From: Saprospiraceae bacterium
GTDB taxonomy: Bacteria; Bacteroidota; Bacteroidia; Chitinophagales; Saprospiraceae
Reading direction: 5' to 3'
DNA length: 64,000 bases
Assembly (NCBI GenBank): GCA_028285085.1
Contig: JANQQI010000086.1
Location: forward strand, 1 to 64,000
Positions 63,500 to 64,000 of this stretch are shown one piece after another. Every line of letters begins with the position of its first letter. Position 1 is the stretch's first letter. The position numbers were made by a program, and so were the translations under genes. The notes below the pieces were generated by a model, which was given only the letters and a program-made list of their open reading frames with translations, was not told where the DNA came from and ran no database searches.

Positions 63500-64000
63500 G
63501 CTTGTCCAAAGACTGCCTCACGACGCAAACGAGCCGAGAGTTTCACCCCTAAGTAACGGTCAATGAAATAATGGACGAGGTATAAAACGGGTATTAGTAG
63601 AATAGCCATGAGTACCTTGTATGAGTAATTGACCGTACCAATGGCAAAAAATCGATCCAACGGCCATTGTTGTGGCCCCAGCACAAAGGCGATATACAAG
63701 ACGATGAAGCTGTCAATGAATTGTGAGACAATGGTAGACAAAGTCGCACGCACCCAAATTTGCTTCTCGCCTAGCCAGCGCCGCACCCGGTGAAACACCC
63801 AAGCGTCGACCACTTGGCCGATGAGAAAAGCCACAAGTGACCCCACGATAATCCAATTACTTTGCCCGTAGACATTCGCAAACGCAGCGTTCATATTTGG
63901 CACCCCATTTTCCTCGTTGATACCTACCCACCAATCCGCCGGCGCTAGTTGAATAGCTAAATAAATCATGATAAAGGCATAGCCAATAAGGCCCGCCGCA
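63496..64000 (-). CDS. Queuosine precursor transporter (YhhQ/VUT family), 3' part
   Basis: The C-terminal ~167 residues of a DUF165/YhhQ-type membrane protein; the frame stays open to the window edge, so the N-terminus is missing. Visible features are NWIIVGSLVAFLIGQVVDAW, RRWLGEKQIWVRATLSTIVS, QFIDSFIVLYIAFVLG and NYSYKVLMAILLIPVLYLVHY, the strongly conserved VUT core. Family members import preQ0/preQ1 for queuosine tRNA modification. It converges on map with overlapping stop codons (63496-63498 and 63497-63499). Confidence 0.9.
   Translation of the reverse strand, partial: AAGLIGYAFIMIYLAIQLAPADWWVGINEENGVPNMNAAFANVYGQSNWIIVGSLVAFLIGQVVDAWVFHRVRRWLGEKQIWVRATLSTIVSQFIDSFIVLYIAFVLGPQQWPLDRFFAIGTVNYSYKVLMAILLIPVLYLVHYFIDRYLGVKLSARLRREAVFGQA

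Overview
The window looks like chromosomal DNA of a gliding or surface-adhesive Bacteroidota, most plausibly from the Saprospiria (Lewinella/Haliscomenobacter-like). The evidence is: several proteins ending in type IX secretion (T9SS) type A sorting domains, two giant proteins ending in the gliding-motility-associated (type B) C-terminal domain, SprB-type repeats, lipoproteins with lax lipoboxes, near absence of Shine-Dalgarno sequences, and a few promoters of the Bacteroidota form TTTG-N19/20-TAnnTTTG. No rRNA, tRNA, CRISPR array, insertion sequence or prophage was seen. The genus assignment is inference.

Layout. 1-703: the 5' part of a group II PLP decarboxylase gene (minus strand). 897-2462: two tandem DUF2807 secreted proteins, each closed by a strong hairpin. 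2878-6726: a large HYR-like/dockerin/cohesin T9SS protein. 6900-10626: purK, a two-gene ABC-2 exporter and a YggS-type PLP protein. 10759-13026: a nine-repeat FG-GAP T9SS protein (minus). 13116-16665: an NhaC antiporter with an extra exported N-terminal domain, a four-cysteine uracil-DNA glycosylase and a lipoprotein. 16762-18965: gdhA and folE (minus). 19027-21946: a lipoprotein, an OmpA-like membrane-anchored protein and a coiled-coil protein with two helix-hairpin-helix (HhH) domains. 22029-27422: minus-strand genes for a c-type cytochrome lipoprotein, a T9SS protein, two tandem tail-collar proteins and a class 3 lipase homologue that lacks its catalytic serine. 27943-30680: a cysteine-rich lipoprotein, then a membrane protein / histidine kinase / response regulator unit. 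30687-36407: a five-gene minus-strand unit (FGGY kinase, FAD dehydrogenase, FMO-like flavoprotein, HhH protein, FMN-binding oxidase). 36580-41600: acyl-CoA dehydrogenase, SCP2 protein, sialate O-acetylesterase and a Tat-exported sugar isomerase. 41956-60363: two adjacent giant T9SS type B adhesins (3141 and 2890 residues). 60600-63499: Na+/solute symporter, cupin, methionine aminopeptidase; a partial queuosine-precursor transporter gene runs off the right edge.

How it works together. About a third of the window encodes cell-surface or secreted proteins for adhesion and polymer interaction: the giants, the HYR/cohesin and FG-GAP proteins, and the DUF2807 and collar proteins. They lie among ordinary housekeeping genes (purine, folate/pterin and glutamate metabolism, DNA repair, protein maturation) and short transport or catabolic operons. 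The most unusual items are the modular architecture of the two giants, which share the same C-terminal half and have unrelated N-terminal halves; the serine-less lipase preceded by an attenuator-like leader; and the presence of dockerin and cohesin modules in one secreted polypeptide. I found no clear defence or mobile system.
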